DNA of 64,000 nucleotides, from assembly GCA_041741095.1 (NCBI GenBank), contig JBGSKQ010000143.1, positions 143,960-207,959 of the forward strand, in the 5' to 3' direction. The position numbers and the translations under genes were made by a program. Positions 26,736-34,427 of this stretch are shown here, piece by piece (position 1 is the stretch's first letter; every line of letters starts with the position of its first letter). The notes under the pieces are model-generated. The model had not been told where the DNA came from. It saw nothing but the letters and a program-made list of their open reading frames with translations, and did no database searches. This stretch comes from UBA6168 sp041741095. GTDB lineage: Bacteria > Bacteroidota > Bacteroidia > Chitinophagales > Saprospiraceae.

Positions 26736-27035
26736 CTACTTCTTATACACCAATTGTCGCAAGTTTGCCTCTTGGTCGGCATCGTCAAAATATACCAGGC
26801 TGCGGGCAACCATGAACTCCGAACCATCGTCAAATTTTTTCAGGTAAAAACCCATCAATTCATCCAAACCATACCTGCGCAACAGGAAAAACAAATCGTA
26901 GAAATCCCGTTTTCTGCCCCTGCCGGCGATGGCGGTTAGTTCCATGGCACCGATGTCGGGCAGGCTGAGCAAACGAAGGCCCCCCTCCAATGACGGTTCC
27001 TCAATCATTGGATACCTATAGTTCACAAAATCCAC
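26736..27035 (-). pseudogene. Remnant of an AbiEii/AbiGii-type nucleotidyltransferase gene
   Basis: A 99-codon frame encodes only the later part of this toxin-like family: DFVNYRYPMIEEPSLEGGLRL, SLPDIGAMELTAIAGRGRKRDFYDLFFLLRRYGLDELM and a tail matching FxDGSEFMVxRSLVYFDDAD. Homologues carry about 100 extra residues before this, including the catalytic GGTxLA and DxD motifs. Upstream the same frame continues for only about 10 codons (KGKECASGVK) before a stop. The C-terminus also ends early (LRQLVYKK). The catalytic half is missing, so the product should be inactive. It marks past presence of a defence or toxin-antitoxin locus. Confidence 0.75.
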
Positions 27036-27352
27036 TTTGACCCCGCTGGCGCACTCCTTGCCTTTCCATCAAAGAACAGCGTTGCTCGTCACAAGCTATG
27101 CTTGTTGACGGGCTTTGGTGGCGGCCTCCAGGCCGCAGTAAGTAGGCCCCAGTTAGTTTTATTTTAAGTCTGCCTTAGCCGGATTCAAGTCTCGCAGTTC
27201 TTGCAAAGCAGTACATGGACGATTTAGCAGATTTCATAACCCGTCAAAGCCCGCTATGTAGCACCAGCAACAGCAGCTTAAATCGCAGTGCTTAAATCCA
27301 CACAAGAAAACCCCACCCCCCATCGTTTATCCCCTCCGAAAAGCACCAATCA
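27036..27352. other. Gene-free structured stretch with stacked hairpins
   Basis: No supported frame. It contains a hairpin GTCACAAGC-TAT-GCTTGTTGAC at about 27088-27110, a perfect GCGGCCT-CC-AGGCCGC at 27121-27136, and the distant complement CGGGCTTTG (27119-27127) / CAAAGCCCG (27245-27253). This could be a structured RNA, a mobile-element end or the decayed 5' part of the AbiEii locus; I cannot decide from sequence alone. Confidence 0.5.
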
Positions 27353-27865
27353 ATGACAAACGCTATAAAAAATCGCCTGACCGCCGGGGCATTCATTTTG
27401 GCGGCTTCTTTCTTGCCCTTACGGGCCACCGCCCCTGTAGCTGCCTCATTTTCACTGGATGAATACTGGAAAACGGAACTGCTGGCTATGGTGAACAAGC
27501 TGCGGGCCACGGGCTGCCGGTGCGGCAATCAATATATGCCGCCTGCCCCGCCGCTGCAATGGAATGAGCAATTGGAACAGATGGCCCTTATCCATACCTC
27601 GGATATGCGCCGCCATCGGTTCATGGGCCATTATAGCTCCACGGGGGTTGGCATCGCTGGGCGGGCCAAGGCAGTGGGCTATCATTACATCGCTGTCGGG
27701 GAAAATGTGGCAGAGGGATATGCGTCCACGCAGCGGGTGTTCACCGGGTGGCGCAAAAGCCCCGGCCATTGCCGCAACATGATGCGGGCCGGGTTTCAGG
27801 AAATGGGGGCTGCTTGGATGGGCGATTATTGGGCACAGGAGTTCGGTGACCCGGTGGGGCGGTGA
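27353..27865 (+). CDS. CAP-domain (SCP/PR-1-like) secreted protein
   Basis: Exported protein of 170 residues: a signal peptide (AGAFILAASFLPLRATA) followed by one CAP domain. Family landmarks are LLAMVNKLRA, LQWNEQLEQMALIHTSDM, the HRFMGHYSSTG block, VGENVAEGY and the WRKSPGHCRNMMRAGFQEMG segment, ending WAQEFGDP. The two histidines and glutamate of the CAP cavity appear present. Bacterial CAP proteins are extracellular with mostly unknown function. It stands alone between the AbiEii remnant and the restriction-modification pair. Confidence 0.9.
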   Translation: MTNAIKNRLTAGAFILAASFLPLRATAPVAASFSLDEYWKTELLAMVNKLRATGCRCGNQYMPPAPPLQWNEQLEQMALIHTSDMRRHRFMGHYSSTGVGIAGRAKAVGYHYIAVGENVAEGYASTQRVFTGWRKSPGHCRNMMRAGFQEMGAAWMGDYWAQEFGDPVGR

Positions 27866-27935
27866 GGCTAATCTGCCTTTAATATTGTTGTAAAAACAAT
27901 GACCAAAAGCATGGTGGAGTCAGACAAAGTAAAAC

Positions 27936-29540
27936 TTAAAGCGCCCTTTCAAATTCCTCCCTGAACACCTCATTCAAAGTTTCCAAATACACCTTATCCA
28001 ACTCTTTGTCTAATTCTGATTGGCGACAGCGCCCATATAATTCTAAAATTCTCTCCTCCGCCGCCTTTCCCAGCCTATTCAAGTCAAGCATTTGCGCCTT
28101 GTTCAGGTCGTTTGGCTCGAATTTATGGAGGCCGTTGCCGTATTCCCGGCGGTTGTCGTTGAAGATGTCCTTGGAAATATCAGTCAGCAGATAGGCGAAG
28201 AACAGGTCAGCCTTGGGGGCAGAGAAGAGGTCGAGATAGACGCAATGGAAGGTGGTGAGGTTGCGGATGCCCGCCTCATTGCGGATGAAGCGCAGCCCGT
28301 TGCGGTTAAAGACCGAGACCCATATCGGGGCGGGTGGGCGGTTTTCGAGGGCATACCAAGGGTTGCGGGCGGCGGTGAGGAAGCGTTGGCTGGCACCTTG
28401 CTCCACACCATGCGCCAAGTAGCGTTCCACGGCGGCGTCCTTGGCATTGACGGCGTTCAGCAGGTAAACGGACTTGTCGGCTTTCACCAATTGTTCAAAA
28501 TCGGCTTGGGTGAAAAACGACCCTTTCACGTCCGCCGATTTGCTGATGCAGGGCAGCAGGTATTTGGATTGAATGCCCCATTGTTCGGCCTTGCTGGCAT
28601 TGAAGGTGAAGAAGTTGTTGTCGCCCGTAGCGATGCCCCGCACCACCTTGCCATAATCGGAAAACGGGATGAGGTGCTTGTATTTCAAGGCGTTTTCGCC
28701 TTGGTAATAGTTGCGCCATTTCACGTTGGGGTTCAGTGCTTGGGGCGGGTATTGGCGGTCGGCCTTGCCGTTGGGGTAGTCTTGGATAAAGGTTTGCAGC
28801 TTGCCCAAATCTCCCAGTGTTTTGATATTGGTAAAGCCGACGGAGGCTCCATGCTCATCTTTAGCGAGCAGTAGTATGGAAGCGGTGGTCAGGGCATCTT
28901 CAAACACGTTTTCCTCAAAATCAATGACGGCGAGATGGCGAAGCGTGCCCGTTTTTAGCAAGTCGGCTTTCACCAATTTCCCATAGTCGGAGTTCAGGAA
29001 CTCGGAAGGCACGAGGTAGGCAGCCCTGCCGCCGGGCTTCAATTGGTGGATAGATTTCAGCAGGAAAAGCGTGTAGAGGTTGGTGAAGCCCGTCAGTTTT
29101 ACGCCGAGCTTGTTCTCGATTTCCAGTAGTGCAGTCTTGTTGTCGTAGTCGTGGAACTTGAAATAGGGCGGGTTGCAGATGATGCCATCGTAGCGGCTGT
29201 CCCAATCGTTGTATAGGTAGTCTTCGAGGATTAGCTGCACATTCTCCTTGCCCTGGAACTGGAAATTGGCTTCCTCAAAAATCTTGAAATCCACTTCAAA
29301 GCCCTTGATTTTCAAGTTTTTCTTGCGGTCGAGCAGTGTTCTGGCGAAGATGCCGAGACCAAAGGCTGGTTCCAAGACTTCCTGTAGCTTGGGGTTGCCG
29401 AGCAGCCATTCTGCCATCAATTTGGCAATCAAGGGAGGGGTGAAGAACTGGGCATACTTCTTCCGGTGCTCCAAAGGCGTTTGGAGCGAGTACGCCCGCT
29501 CTATATTATTGCCAATTTGTTGGTGGTGGATGGTTTGCAT
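27936..29540 (-). CDS. N6-adenine DNA methyltransferase of a type II restriction-modification pair
   Basis: Class I SAM-dependent methyltransferase of 534 residues. Motif X-like QFFTPP (31-36), motif I EPAFGLGIF (57-65) and the catalytic motif IV ICNPPYF (121-127) are in the gamma-class order, followed by a long C-terminal region likely carrying target recognition, with Eco57I/TaqI-type segments (RYLAHGVEQGASQRFLTAAR; ENRPPAPIWVSVFNR). It should methylate adenine in the site cut by the partner nuclease. Its start shares one base with the nuclease stop (TAATG), so the two are co-translated, nuclease first. Confidence 0.9.
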   Translation of the reverse strand: MQTIHHQQIGNNIERAYSLQTPLEHRKKYAQFFTPPLIAKLMAEWLLGNPKLQEVLEPAFGLGIFARTLLDRKKNLKIKGFEVDFKIFEEANFQFQGKENVQLILEDYLYNDWDSRYDGIICNPPYFKFHDYDNKTALLEIENKLGVKLTGFTNLYTLFLLKSIHQLKPGGRAAYLVPSEFLNSDYGKLVKADLLKTGTLRHLAVIDFEENVFEDALTTASILLLAKDEHGASVGFTNIKTLGDLGKLQTFIQDYPNGKADRQYPPQALNPNVKWRNYYQGENALKYKHLIPFSDYGKVVRGIATGDNNFFTFNASKAEQWGIQSKYLLPCISKSADVKGSFFTQADFEQLVKADKSVYLLNAVNAKDAAVERYLAHGVEQGASQRFLTAARNPWYALENRPPAPIWVSVFNRNGLRFIRNEAGIRNLTTFHCVYLDLFSAPKADLFFAYLLTDISKDIFNDNRREYGNGLHKFEPNDLNKAQMLDLNRLGKAAEERILELYGRCRQSELDKELDKVYLETLNEVFREEFERAL

Positions 29541-30640
29541 TAGAAGTCGTTTTCTCCGATGTTTAGGATGTGGTGCAGGTTTTCGATGTCGAGATAGGCA
29601 GTGCCGCCCTCGAAGGTGACGTAGAACAGTAGCCTGCCCCGGTTCATCTCTTTCCTGACGCTGCGGTGTGCTGGCTCGTCCACTTTATAGGCTATTTGAG
29701 TGCCCGTTTTGGAGGCAATATGGAAAGTGGTTTTGTTCTGGTTTTTCGAATTTTCCTCGATGGAAAAGATAGGCCCTTCGTTGTCGGGGTTGGAGATGGT
29801 TTTCAATATTTGCTCGAAGGAAATGCCATAGACTTTGTCGAAGAATACCTGGAAATAGAAGTGGGACACGTTGAAGGTTTCAATCCATTTGAACACCACT
29901 TTTATATCTTCTACTTTGGGCGTGATGGACAGGAAATCCCGCCTTTGGATGACTTTTATAGCATCTTTTAGGGTTTTTAAATCTTCATTTAAACTACATA
30001 ACCTTTCAGTGGAGCGCCAGCCTGGAATCTTGAAATTGATGACAGAGATAGTTTCCGTGTTTATGTTCTGTAAAATTTCAATATAATTTCGACGGTTCTG
30101 GTGTTGAAGCAGGTCGTCGTAATCGGCTAATATTTTGTCCTTCAGGTTGAGCGCCAAAGTGCAAAAACGTGAAGTACGCTCGGTCATTACTGCTTCATAC
30201 TTGTCTATTAGAAATGCGCTTGACCTTACTTCAATGCCTGCGATTGCTTTTTTGACGTAATCGGTAAGTTCGTAGTGGGGTAGCCTGCTGATGTCAGATC
30301 CTTTAGCCGTATCAAAATCAGATCTTTTAAAAATCAGCAGGTCAGGTCGCTTTCCGATGGTGTCCAGTTCTGTTTGGAAATCCTGATAAAAAGTGCCGAA
30401 TCCTTCATCACCAGCTATCACGTCATCCGATTTCCCGTATTTCACAGCGACATGGTTCTTGGCGGTTTCGTTGATGGCCCTTTGCACGAGGTTTTCCGCC
30501 CAATCGCCTTGCTCTTTGTTGGTGATGAAATTGGAAGAAGCCTGTGTAGGTGTCCTTGCAAAATCCCTTGGCTCGTCGAAATCCACCAACTTTGCAGGCA
30601 CTGCTCTTGCCAGTTCTCTGATTCTGTCGCTGTAGTTCAT
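29540..30640 (-). CDS. Type II restriction endonuclease, AccI-like
   Basis: Protein of 366 residues from ATG 30640; a 34-residue upstream extension lacks family character. The N-terminal half matches what I recall of the AccI endonuclease family: RTPTQASSNFITNKEQGDWAE, AVKYGKSDDVIAGDEGF and GKRPDLLIF. A PD-(D/E)xK-like site may be formed by Asp100 in RPDLLIF and Glu137 in AGIEVRSS. It is paired with an adenine methyltransferase, as expected for a type II system. AccI itself cuts GT/MKAC, but specificity here is not established. The nuclease precedes the methylase in one transcript, leaving control unclear. Confidence 0.72.
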   Translation of the reverse strand: MNYSDRIRELARAVPAKLVDFDEPRDFARTPTQASSNFITNKEQGDWAENLVQRAINETAKNHVAVKYGKSDDVIAGDEGFGTFYQDFQTELDTIGKRPDLLIFKRSDFDTAKGSDISRLPHYELTDYVKKAIAGIEVRSSAFLIDKYEAVMTERTSRFCTLALNLKDKILADYDDLLQHQNRRNYIEILQNINTETISVINFKIPGWRSTERLCSLNEDLKTLKDAIKVIQRRDFLSITPKVEDIKVVFKWIETFNVSHFYFQVFFDKVYGISFEQILKTISNPDNEGPIFSIEENSKNQNKTTFHIASKTGTQIAYKVDEPAHRSVRKEMNRGRLLFYVTFEGGTAYLDIENLHHILNIGENDF

Positions 30641-31220
30641 ACGGAAAGTAGTGAGGTTGTGGGTCAAAGATACCAAGGGTTTGGTTTTAAAAACAATTGT
30701 GTTGAATTGCCTTCGGTAAAAAGAGTTCAAATTCAGCATCATTTGAAAATGCGTAACAAGATTCTGTATTTGACATTCTTCTCATTTGTATATAAAAAGT
30801 ATAAACCACCAAATTAATAAACACTCCCCCTACAAATGTGGCACTATTGTTGAAGTTAATATAAAATATGTGTAAGTCATTGGAAAACGGTGGGAAAGCC
30901 CACATTTGATCCAATACTGACCATACACTGATTTTAACAATAGCGCATCTGGAAGATTATCCGCTGATGGGCGATGAGATGGATAGGCAGTGTGAGCGAT
31001 TCCCCCCTTCACGCTTAATGTCCAATGGCATTGTGACCAAAAACATTTATTCCTTTCATCCCGGCCCATGAATTTTTAGCGTGAAAACTGACCGCCTCTC
31101 TCACCCAAAAAATTTCCTGACCGCTGCCGCCAGCCTCGACAAGGCGATGAAGGAGATGGTGGAAACTGTATCGGAGAATGGGGTACCAGCGTGAGCGCTG
31201 ATTGGGTACAGTAGGAATAT
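30641..31220. other. Gene-free stretch upstream of the restriction gene
   Basis: No gene is supported. Dispersed inverted segments are visible: CAAATGTGG (from about 30835) against CCACATTTG (from about 30900), and CTATTGTT against AACAATAG near 30940. A 37-codon GTG-started frame (31081-31194) reads VKTDRLSHPKNFLTAAASL and could be a remnant of a larger gene. The stretch looks decayed. Confidence 0.5.
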
Positions 31221-31264
31221 AAACACGAATTGCCCGGATTCAACAATCCGGGCAATTCGTGTTT
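31221..31264. terminator. Perfect 20-bp inverted repeat, probable terminator
   Basis: Left arm 31221-31240 (AAACACGAATTGCCCGGATT) and right arm 31245-31264 are exact complements with a 4-nt loop CAAC. It lies downstream of the leftward DUF1801 gene. No long T tract follows on either side, so it could equally be another type of palindromic element. Confidence 0.65.
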
Positions 31265-31334
31265 TAGGCTTTATCCAGAAGAGGCCCACCTTTCAACGTG
31301 TTGGCTCCACCATATAATATCGCAAAATCAAGAC

Positions 31335-31724
31335 TTATTTCAACCGCTCCAGCACCCCCTTCCGCTTTACGATGTTTTTGTAATCCCATTGAATGAGCCG
31401 GGACTTTTCCAGCCAGCGTTGCAGGTCTTCGGCATTGATTTGGTTGGCAGTGGTGTAACGAATTTCTGCGGCCTTAAATCTGCCTTCATTTTGCAGGGCC
31501 GCTTCGTCGAAGGTCTGGCCGCTCCAAAACAACAGCCGGATACCGTTTTTCAGTTTGCTATACCCGACCACCGGGTTGCCGTCCAGGAACCAAACCGGGT
31601 GCGCATGCCAAATCTTGTTCTCTGCCTCCGGCAGGTGGCGGCTTATTTCCTGTCCCAATAGGTTGCAGATTTCCTGGTATGCTGTGGTTTGGGCGTCGTT
31701 GTAGGCTTGAATGGCTTCGTTCAT
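31335..31724 (-). CDS. DUF1801 domain protein
   Basis: Small cytoplasmic protein of 129 residues with the DUF1801/YdhG-like fold: IWHAHPVWFLDGNPVVGYSK, then GIRLLFWSGQTFDE and a helical C-terminus (INAEDLQRWLEKSRLIQWDYK). Relatives of this fold in Firmicutes include the Fra iron chaperone, but most members are uncharacterised and no iron ligands can be claimed here. Transcribed leftward after the tRNA-Cys terminator. Confidence 0.82.
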   Translation of the reverse strand: MNEAIQAYNDAQTTAYQEICNLLGQEISRHLPEAENKIWHAHPVWFLDGNPVVGYSKLKNGIRLLFWSGQTFDEAALQNEGRFKAAEIRYTTANQINAEDLQRWLEKSRLIQWDYKNIVKRKGVLERLK

Positions 31725-31767
31725 TGTTCAAATTTTGGAGGTGTTAAAATTAGCTTTTATCCTAAAG

Positions 31768-31805
31768 AAAAAGCCCTTCGACAAATCGCATGTCAAAGGG
31801 CTTTT
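31768..31805 (-). terminator. Intrinsic terminator of tRNA-Cys
   Basis: Stem AAAAGCCCTT (31768-31777 in plus orientation) against AAAGGGCTTTT (31795-31805), extended by GACA/TGTC pairs. On the minus strand it is followed by a run of T interrupted by one C. Confidence 0.75.
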
Positions 31806-31813
31806 AGAATTTT

Positions 31814-31887
31814 TGGAGGTCGGTAGCGGAGTCGAACCGCTGTACGAGGTTTTGCAGACCTCTGCCTAGCCACTCGGCCAACCGACC
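31814..31887 (-). tRNA. tRNA-Cys (GCA)
   Basis: On the minus strand a complete cloverleaf begins GGTCGGTTGGCCGAGTGGC. The acceptor stem pairs GGTCGGT with ACCGACC. The anticodon stem-loop AGAGGT-CTGCAAA-ACCTCG gives anticodon GCA. The T arm reads GCGGTTCGACTCCGC. The discriminator is U, the identity base for tRNA-Cys, followed by an encoded CCA (31814-31816). Without CCA the gene is 31817-31887. Confidence 0.96.
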
Positions 31888-31924
31888 GTATTTTGTGTTG
31901 AACGTGCTTTTTTCAAAGCGGATG

Positions 31925-31957
31925 CAAATGTAAGGGATTTTTTTAAAGGATGTCAAA
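31925..31957 (-). promoter_or_regulatory. Promoter of tRNA-Cys
   Basis: Minus strand TTTG (31954-31957), a 21-nt spacer and TACATTTG (31925-31932), about 37 nt before the mature tRNA 5' end. Confidence 0.65.
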
Positions 31958-32064
31958 TCCGTTTCCCTTTCGCCGATTTTATTTTTCCAAATTGGGCAGC
32001 CGTTCAAACCGCCTCACATTACACGGATTTGCAGGCTTTGGTTTCTTTTCCGAGCAAATTTTTT

Positions 32065-33081
32065 TCAAAAAATATTTTGCGGAATAGTAAAATGAAAGGT
32101 GGTGCCCGCACCAAGCTGCGATCTGTACCAAATATCCCCCTTGTGCATTTTCACGATTTTTTTGCAGATGGCCAAGCCCATCCCCGTGCCGGGCCTATCG
32201 AGGTGGTTGACACGCTGGAAAGGCTGAAACGCTTTTTCCTGGTACTCTTCTTCCATGCCCAGGCCATTGTCGGACACGGCAAAATGCCATGCGTCGTTTT
32301 GTTTTTCACAACTGATTTTGATGTGCGGGGCAGCGTCGGATTTGAATTTGATGGCATTGCCTGCCAGGTTTTGGAACAACTGCAACATACCAGAACTGTG
32401 TACGGTCATTTCAGGCAAACTGGCATATTCTAATACAGCCTGGCTTCCTTCGATTTCTTCCTGTAGGTTGAACTTGACCATTGCCAGGGTTTGGTTCAAA
32501 TCCGTTTTTTCAAAAAAGCGCTCTTTGCCCGATGATGAGTATTCAAGCAGGTCACGAATGATGTTGTTCATGTGGCTGGCACCTTTCACGATAAAGTCTA
32601 TGAACTGATCCGCATCTGCATCTAATTGGCCACCATAGCGCCTTTTCAGCAGCCCGGCATAGCTGGCAATGGAGCGCAAGGGGCTTTTCAGGTCGTGGGA
32701 AGCGATGTGGGAAAACTGCTCCAGTTCGTTGTACGACATTTCCAGTTCGTGCAGGTTTTCGGCCATTTTCATGGATTGTTCTTCCAGCAATTGTTTTTGC
32801 TGTTGAAGCTCGATGTTTTTGGCCTCGATTTCAGCCTTTTGGCGGAAAAGTTCCTGGTTTGCCCGCTCGATGATGTCCTTTTGCCGCTTTTGCTCTTCGA
32901 TGGTTTTGTTGAGCAGGTTGATAATGATGGACTTGTCCTTCAGAATGCGCTTCATCTGAAAGTCCAGCCTTGCTTGTTCCTTTTCAAAATCTTTAGCGCA
33001 GGAACAAAGCGCTGTTTTTAGGCTGGGCGGTAAGTTGGGCGAGGATAATAAATTGTCAAACGTGTTGGAATTAGCTTGCAT
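32065..33081 (-). CDS. Sensor histidine kinase with coiled-coil input region
   Basis: Soluble histidine kinase of 338 residues without membrane segments. Residues about 35-120 form a long coiled coil. The HisKA box FSHIASHDLKSPLRS has phospho-acceptor His129; the N box is FQNLAGNAIKFK, G1 DNGLGM and G2 GTGMGLAI. No PAS or GAF domain is visible, so signal input probably comes from a partner protein. The FIST-domain gene ends 43 nt upstream on the same strand and is the likely sensor. No response regulator is adjacent. Confidence 0.92.
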   Translation of the reverse strand: MQANSNTFDNLLSSPNLPPSLKTALCSCAKDFEKEQARLDFQMKRILKDKSIIINLLNKTIEEQKRQKDIIERANQELFRQKAEIEAKNIELQQQKQLLEEQSMKMAENLHELEMSYNELEQFSHIASHDLKSPLRSIASYAGLLKRRYGGQLDADADQFIDFIVKGASHMNNIIRDLLEYSSSGKERFFEKTDLNQTLAMVKFNLQEEIEGSQAVLEYASLPEMTVHSSGMLQLFQNLAGNAIKFKSDAAPHIKISCEKQNDAWHFAVSDNGLGMEEEYQEKAFQPFQRVNHLDRPGTGMGLAICKKIVKMHKGDIWYRSQLGAGTTFHFTIPQNIF

Positions 33082-33124
33082 AAATATGTTATCAAAGTGT
33101 TTGTCATGGGTTGGGGGCCTTGGA

Positions 33125-34261
33125 TTATTTTTCCCTTAGAAGTACCAATGAGCATGTTTCGTTATGAAATTCGCAGATGCCGTTGGAGGTGGGGCCTATT
33201 TCGCCATAAGTGAAAAATCCGGCCATAGGTTTTTTCCAAAAATCATAAATGCCCTTCACTTCATCTTCGATGAGCGGGCCAAGGGCGGCGTGCCGTCCTT
33301 TGCAGCTAAACAAGATGAGCGCATCGGCCTCTTCGGCCTTGTTGCGCAATTGGGAAAAATCCTCGATGGTTTGGTCAATCACCTCAAACCCCGGAATAAT
33401 AGAAAAACGGAACTTATCGCCTTCCCTTACCCCACCGGCCAGGGTCAAGGTGCGGGTATGGTCGTCGCCCATCAATGGGGACCGCAGCACGGTAGTGCCG
33501 TCTTCCCGGATGATTTGCAATGGATACTGTGCGCTGATGGTGCTAAGGGTTTTGCCCTTCACCTCCGAATTGTCGAAGTAGCCAAAGTATTTGATAAACA
33601 CGTCCAGGGCCGGTTCGTCGTTGATGGCATATACCACATTGCCCTCTGCATTGGTGATGATGTTTTCCATGCCCACGCCTTCCCACCCGCTTGTGGCCAT
33701 TCCCTTCACTTCTATTTTGTCGGCATCCAGCAATAATACGACCATGCCGTTGTCCGTCACGCTGTTATTGTCAAAAATCGAGGTGGCGACAAATGTCAGA
33801 TCGTCGGCAGCCAGCCCGCCGTAAATGGCCACATCCGGCCCTGCTCCGTCCCGGAGGCCAAAAACGATCTGTTCGGCGTCAATCGCCACGCCGCCAGAGC
33901 CTACGATGAGCGCCGGGTTGGCAAACTTCTCCCTGGCCAAGAGGCCAGCCTCCTTTCCGGTTTGATAGACCCCCTTCCCGCCATATTCCGAATAATAAAT
34001 GCTGAAATATTGTGGGTCAATGTCCATCAACAGGCCTACCGTTACATTGTCATATACCTCGTCGTTGAGGATTTCGCCTGCCGTAGAGCAGCCAAAGACA
34101 GCGATGCTGTGCCGATCAAAAGCTTTGCTAACCAATTGGAAATCAAAAGTTAACGATGAAAAGGCAATCGCCACGGTCGGCTTGAAACCATCAGCGCAAA
34201 GATCGGAAAGCTGGCTTTCGAGCGCTTCGATGGAACTGGCGTTAAAGGATTTTACAGTCAT
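33125..34261 (-). CDS. FIST-domain sensory protein
   Basis: Cytoplasmic protein of 378 residues with FIST_N (VAIAFSSLTFDFQLV ... AVFGCSTAGEI) and FIST_C (GKTLSTISAQYPLQIIRED ... ADALILFSCKGRHAALG ... GFFTYGEIGPTSNG) regions. FIST domains are input modules proposed to bind small ligands, perhaps amino acids, and often accompany histidine kinases. Here it is followed by a kinase lacking its own sensor domain, so a two-protein receptor is a reasonable inference. Confidence 0.88.
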   Translation of the reverse strand: MTVKSFNASSIEALESQLSDLCADGFKPTVAIAFSSLTFDFQLVSKAFDRHSIAVFGCSTAGEILNDEVYDNVTVGLLMDIDPQYFSIYYSEYGGKGVYQTGKEAGLLAREKFANPALIVGSGGVAIDAEQIVFGLRDGAGPDVAIYGGLAADDLTFVATSIFDNNSVTDNGMVVLLLDADKIEVKGMATSGWEGVGMENIITNAEGNVVYAINDEPALDVFIKYFGYFDNSEVKGKTLSTISAQYPLQIIREDGTTVLRSPLMGDDHTRTLTLAGGVREGDKFRFSIIPGFEVIDQTIEDFSQLRNKAEEADALILFSCKGRHAALGPLIEDEVKGIYDFWKKPMAGFFTYGEIGPTSNGICEFHNETCSLVLLREK

Positions 34262-34427
34262 GGTTTTACAGATTTGGTATCAAATATTTTGAAATTGAAA
34301 AGCTACTGCTCGTTTAGGAACATGGGAATGGGAAAAACAAAGGGAAGGAAAAAATGAAAAGCAAGCTTATCAGGCAAAAAAAGTGCCAGCACCCAACAAT
34401 GGGATTTACAAACACTTTAAACACCAC

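Noticed and set aside
30687..31069. Two minus-strand frames upstream of the restriction gene
   Set aside because: Low-quality translations with no domain; the region contains broken inverted segments instead.
31081..31194. Short GTG-started frame of 37 codons
   Set aside because: Composition looks coding-like, but there is no ATG, recognisable family or ribosome-binding site; at most a gene remnant.
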